A DNA stretch of 5,704 nt, taken from an uncultured Burkholderiales bacterium. GTDB taxonomy: Bacteria; Pseudomonadota; Gammaproteobacteria; Burkholderiales; Burkholderiaceae_E. The position numbers and the translations under genes are program-made. Below, piece by piece: positions 3,815 to 5,704 of the stretch (positions are counted from its first letter, which is position 1; every line of letters starts with the position of its first letter). The DNA lies in contig CAIXXI010000520.1 in NCBI GenBank assembly GCA_903923345.1, forward strand, positions 1 through 5,704, in the 5' to 3' direction. The notes under the pieces are model-generated. The model saw only the letters and a list, made by a program, of their open reading frames with translations. It ran no database searches and was not told where the DNA came from.

Positions 3815-5704
3815 ATGAGTGAACCCGACATGACCGTGCAAAACGGCATCGAACCTTCTCCGGAAGGTGAGCCCACCTCCCCGCCATCAAGCCGCACTGA
3901 TGGCGAGTACGGTGCAGCATCGATTCAGATTCTTGAAGGCCTGGAAGCTGTTCGCAAGCGACCCGGCATGTACATCGGAGACACTTCTGATGGCACCGGT
4001 TTGCATCACCTGGTCTTCGAGGTGGTCGACAACTCGATCGACGAGGCTCTCGCCGGTCATTGCGACGACATCGTCGTGACCATTCATACCGACAATTCCA
4101 TCTCGGTGACAGACAACGGTCGGGGCATACCGACGGGTCTGAAGATGGATGACAAGCATGAGCCCAAGCGGTCAGCCGCCGAGATTGCACTGACCGAGTT
4201 GCATGCCGGTGGCAAGTTCAACCAGAACAGCTACAAGGTGTCTGGCGGACTGCATGGTGTGGGGGTGTCTTGCGTCAATGCGCTGTCGCAGTGGCTGCGG
4301 CTGACGGTCAAACGGGATGGCAAAGTCCATCACATGGAATTCGAACGCGGTGTGCCGAAGAACCGTGTGATCGAGGTGGTAGACGGGTTTGAGGTGTCAC
4401 CGATGCAGGTGACCGGTGCAACCGACAAGCGCGGCACCGAAGTGCACTTCCTGCCCGACATCGATATTTTCACGGACATCGGTTTTCACTACGAAATCCT
4501 GTCGAAGCGCCTGCGTGAGCTGTCCTTTCTCAACAATGGCGTTCGCATCAAGCTGGTCGATCAGCGTCAGGGAAAAGAAGAGGAATTCGCCTTTGCCGGT
4601 GGTGTTGGTGGCTTTGTTCAGTACATCAATTCATCGAAGAAGGTCATTCACCCGAACATCTTCTATTCAAGCGGCGACACCGAAATCGATGTCGGTTCCG
4701 AACGCAAGCGTGTCTTCGTTGAAGTCGCGATGCAATGGAATGAGACCTACAACGAACAGGTGCTCTGCTACACCAACAACATTCCGCAAAAAGACGGTGG
4801 CACACACCTGACCGGTCTGCGCGCAGCGATGACCCGGATCATCAACAAGTACATCGAAGACAGTCAGCTTGCAAAGAAGGCCAAGGTTGATACCGCTGGC
4901 GATGACATGCGAGAGGGTCTGACCTGCGTTCTGTCGGTGAAGATGGCGGATCCTAAGTTTTCCAGTCAGACCAAGGAAAAGCTGGTGTCATCCGAGGCAC
5001 GGCCCGCCGTCGAAGAGGTGGTGGCGAGTGCACTGGAAGCATTCCTGTTGGAGCGCCCAGCTGACGCGAAGATCATCTGCGAAAAAATCGTCGAAGCGGC
5101 TAGAGCACGTGAAGCAGCGCGCAAAGCTCGGGAGATCACCCGAAGAAAAGGCGTCCTCGATGGTTTGGGTTTGCCGGGCAAATTGGCCGATTGCCAGGAA
5201 CGCGATCCTGCCAAGAGTGAGCTGTTCATCGTCGAGGGTGACTCGGCCGGTGGTTCCGCCAAGCAGGGCCGCGATCGAAAATATCAGGCGATTCTGCCGC
5301 TGCGCGGCAAGGTGCTCAATGTGGAGCGCGCGCGCTTCGACAAGCTGATTGGGTCAGAGCAGATTGCCACCTTGATCACGGCGCTGGGCACCAGCATCGG
5401 CATTGAAGACTTCAATCCGGAAAAGCTGCGCTACCACCGCATCATCATCATGACCGACGCGGACGTCGATGGCAGCCACATTCGAACCCTGCTGCTGACC
5501 TTCTTTTATCGGCAGATGCCAGCGCTGGTTGAGCGTGGTCACATCTACATTGCCCAACCCCCGCTTTACAAGGTCAAGCACGGCAAGGACGAGCGCTACA
5601 TCAAGGATGACCACGAGCTCAATCAATACATGCTCAAACTCGCCCTCGATGCAGCGGTCTTGTTGCCGAATGCGAATTCAAAAACCGAATACGAAGCGCG
5701 TCTC
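3815..5704 (+). CDS. gyrB: DNA gyrase subunit B (3' end outside the window)
   Basis: GyrB is the ATPase half of gyrase (GyrA2GyrB2), which introduces negative supercoils and relieves tension ahead of the replication fork. The frame is open for 630 codons to the window edge; roughly 200 residues of the tail should be missing. The GHKL ATPase has FEVVDNSIDEA with catalytic E69 and N73, TDNGRGIP (D100) and GGLHGVGVSCVNALS (144-158). R167 aligns with the novobiocin-contacting R136 of E. coli. QTK with K387 ends the transducer domain. TOPRIM has FIVEGDSAGGSAKQGR (E474) and MTDADVDGSHIR (D548, D550). Position 497 is Arg where E. coli has K447, which as I recall is usual for betaproteobacteria. About 30 Ser/Pro/Glu-rich residues precede the conserved start near GAASIQILEGLEAVRKRPG. 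ATG 3815 is chosen as the longest plausible start. ATG 3830 is a real alternative, with a weak GAGTGA upstream. Confidence 0.97.
   Translation, partial: MSEPDMTVQNGIEPSPEGEPTSPPSSRTDGEYGAASIQILEGLEAVRKRPGMYIGDTSDGTGLHHLVFEVVDNSIDEALAGHCDDIVVTIHTDNSISVTDNGRGIPTGLKMDDKHEPKRSAAEIALTELHAGGKFNQNSYKVSGGLHGVGVSCVNALSQWLRLTVKRDGKVHHMEFERGVPKNRVIEVVDGFEVSPMQVTGATDKRGTEVHFLPDIDIFTDIGFHYEILSKRLRELSFLNNGVRIKLVDQRQGKEEEFAFAGGVGGFVQYINSSKKVIHPNIFYSSGDTEIDVGSERKRVFVEVAMQWNETYNEQVLCYTNNIPQKDGGTHLTGLRAAMTRIINKYIEDSQLAKKAKVDTAGDDMREGLTCVLSVKMADPKFSSQTKEKLVSSEARPAVEEVVASALEAFLLERPADAKIICEKIVEAARAREAARKAREITRRKGVLDGLGLPGKLADCQERDPAKSELFIVEGDSAGGSAKQGRDRKYQAILPLRGKVLNVERARFDKLIGSEQIATLITALGTSIGIEDFNPEKLRYHRIIIMTDADVDGSHIRTLLLTFFYRQMPALVERGHIYIAQPPLYKVKHGKDERYIKDDHELNQYMLKLALDAAVLLPNANSKTEYEARL

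Noticed and set aside
3627..4190. 187-codon minus-strand frame across the dnaN-gyrB junction
   Set aside because: It is Arg/Cys-rich, antisense to two well-identified genes and has no recognisable domain.
5478..5500. Possible quinolone-resistance change in GyrB (Arg at the position of E. coli K447)
   Set aside because: The Arg codon is at 5303-5305, and PLRGKVLNVE is the ordinary sequence I recall for betaproteobacterial GyrB; D476 (E. coli D426) is unchanged. No resistance should be inferred.

Overview
This window is the chromosomal replication-origin neighbourhood of a betaproteobacterium, most likely of the order Burkholderiales. The evidence is the gene order (yidD-rnpA-rpmH on the minus strand, diverging from dnaA-dnaN-gyrB on the plus strand), perfect or near-perfect DnaA boxes in both relevant intergenic gaps, and close likeness of the L34, DnaA, DnaN and GyrB proteins to remembered Burkholderia-type sequences. 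The species cannot be named. The DNA is moderately GC-rich, and I see no mobile element, tRNA, rRNA or CRISPR array.

Left arm (1-740, minus strand). rpmH (ribosomal protein L34, 44 aa, textbook) is followed by a 9-bp hairpin, then rnpA (protein of RNase P), then yidD (membrane-insertion helper, cut by the window edge), whose ATG overlaps the rnpA stop by 4 bp. rnpA is the unusual gene here. It lacks the family's N-terminal helix in its own frame, has no Shine-Dalgarno sequence, carries a changed RNR motif and has an insert. A peptide resembling the lost helix lies in another frame directly after the rpmH stop, so a frameshift or sequencing error is possible.

Divergent control region (741-950). 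It holds a strong-looking minus-strand promoter for rpmH (TTGACA, 17-nt spacer, TGTAAT), a short inverted repeat and a perfect DnaA box at 839-847 that should allow DnaA to regulate its own gene.

Right arm (951-5704, plus strand). dnaA (469 aa, complete) is followed by a 295-bp gap with the main candidate origin: a strong box, an inverted pair of weak boxes, a perfect box, and an A-rich stretch with direct repeats running into the dnaN ribosome site. dnaN (beta clamp, 368 aa) is followed after 52 bp by gyrB (630 codons, running off the end). A GC-rich hairpin with a short T run lies just before gyrB and may be a terminator or attenuator.

Together the right-arm genes start replication (DnaA), keep the polymerase on DNA (DnaN) and remove the resulting supercoils (GyrB). 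The left-arm genes serve translation, tRNA maturation and membrane insertion. This is a conserved core region. I found no previously undescribed system; the points worth a second look are the rnpA 5' end, the origin architecture and the two intergenic hairpins.
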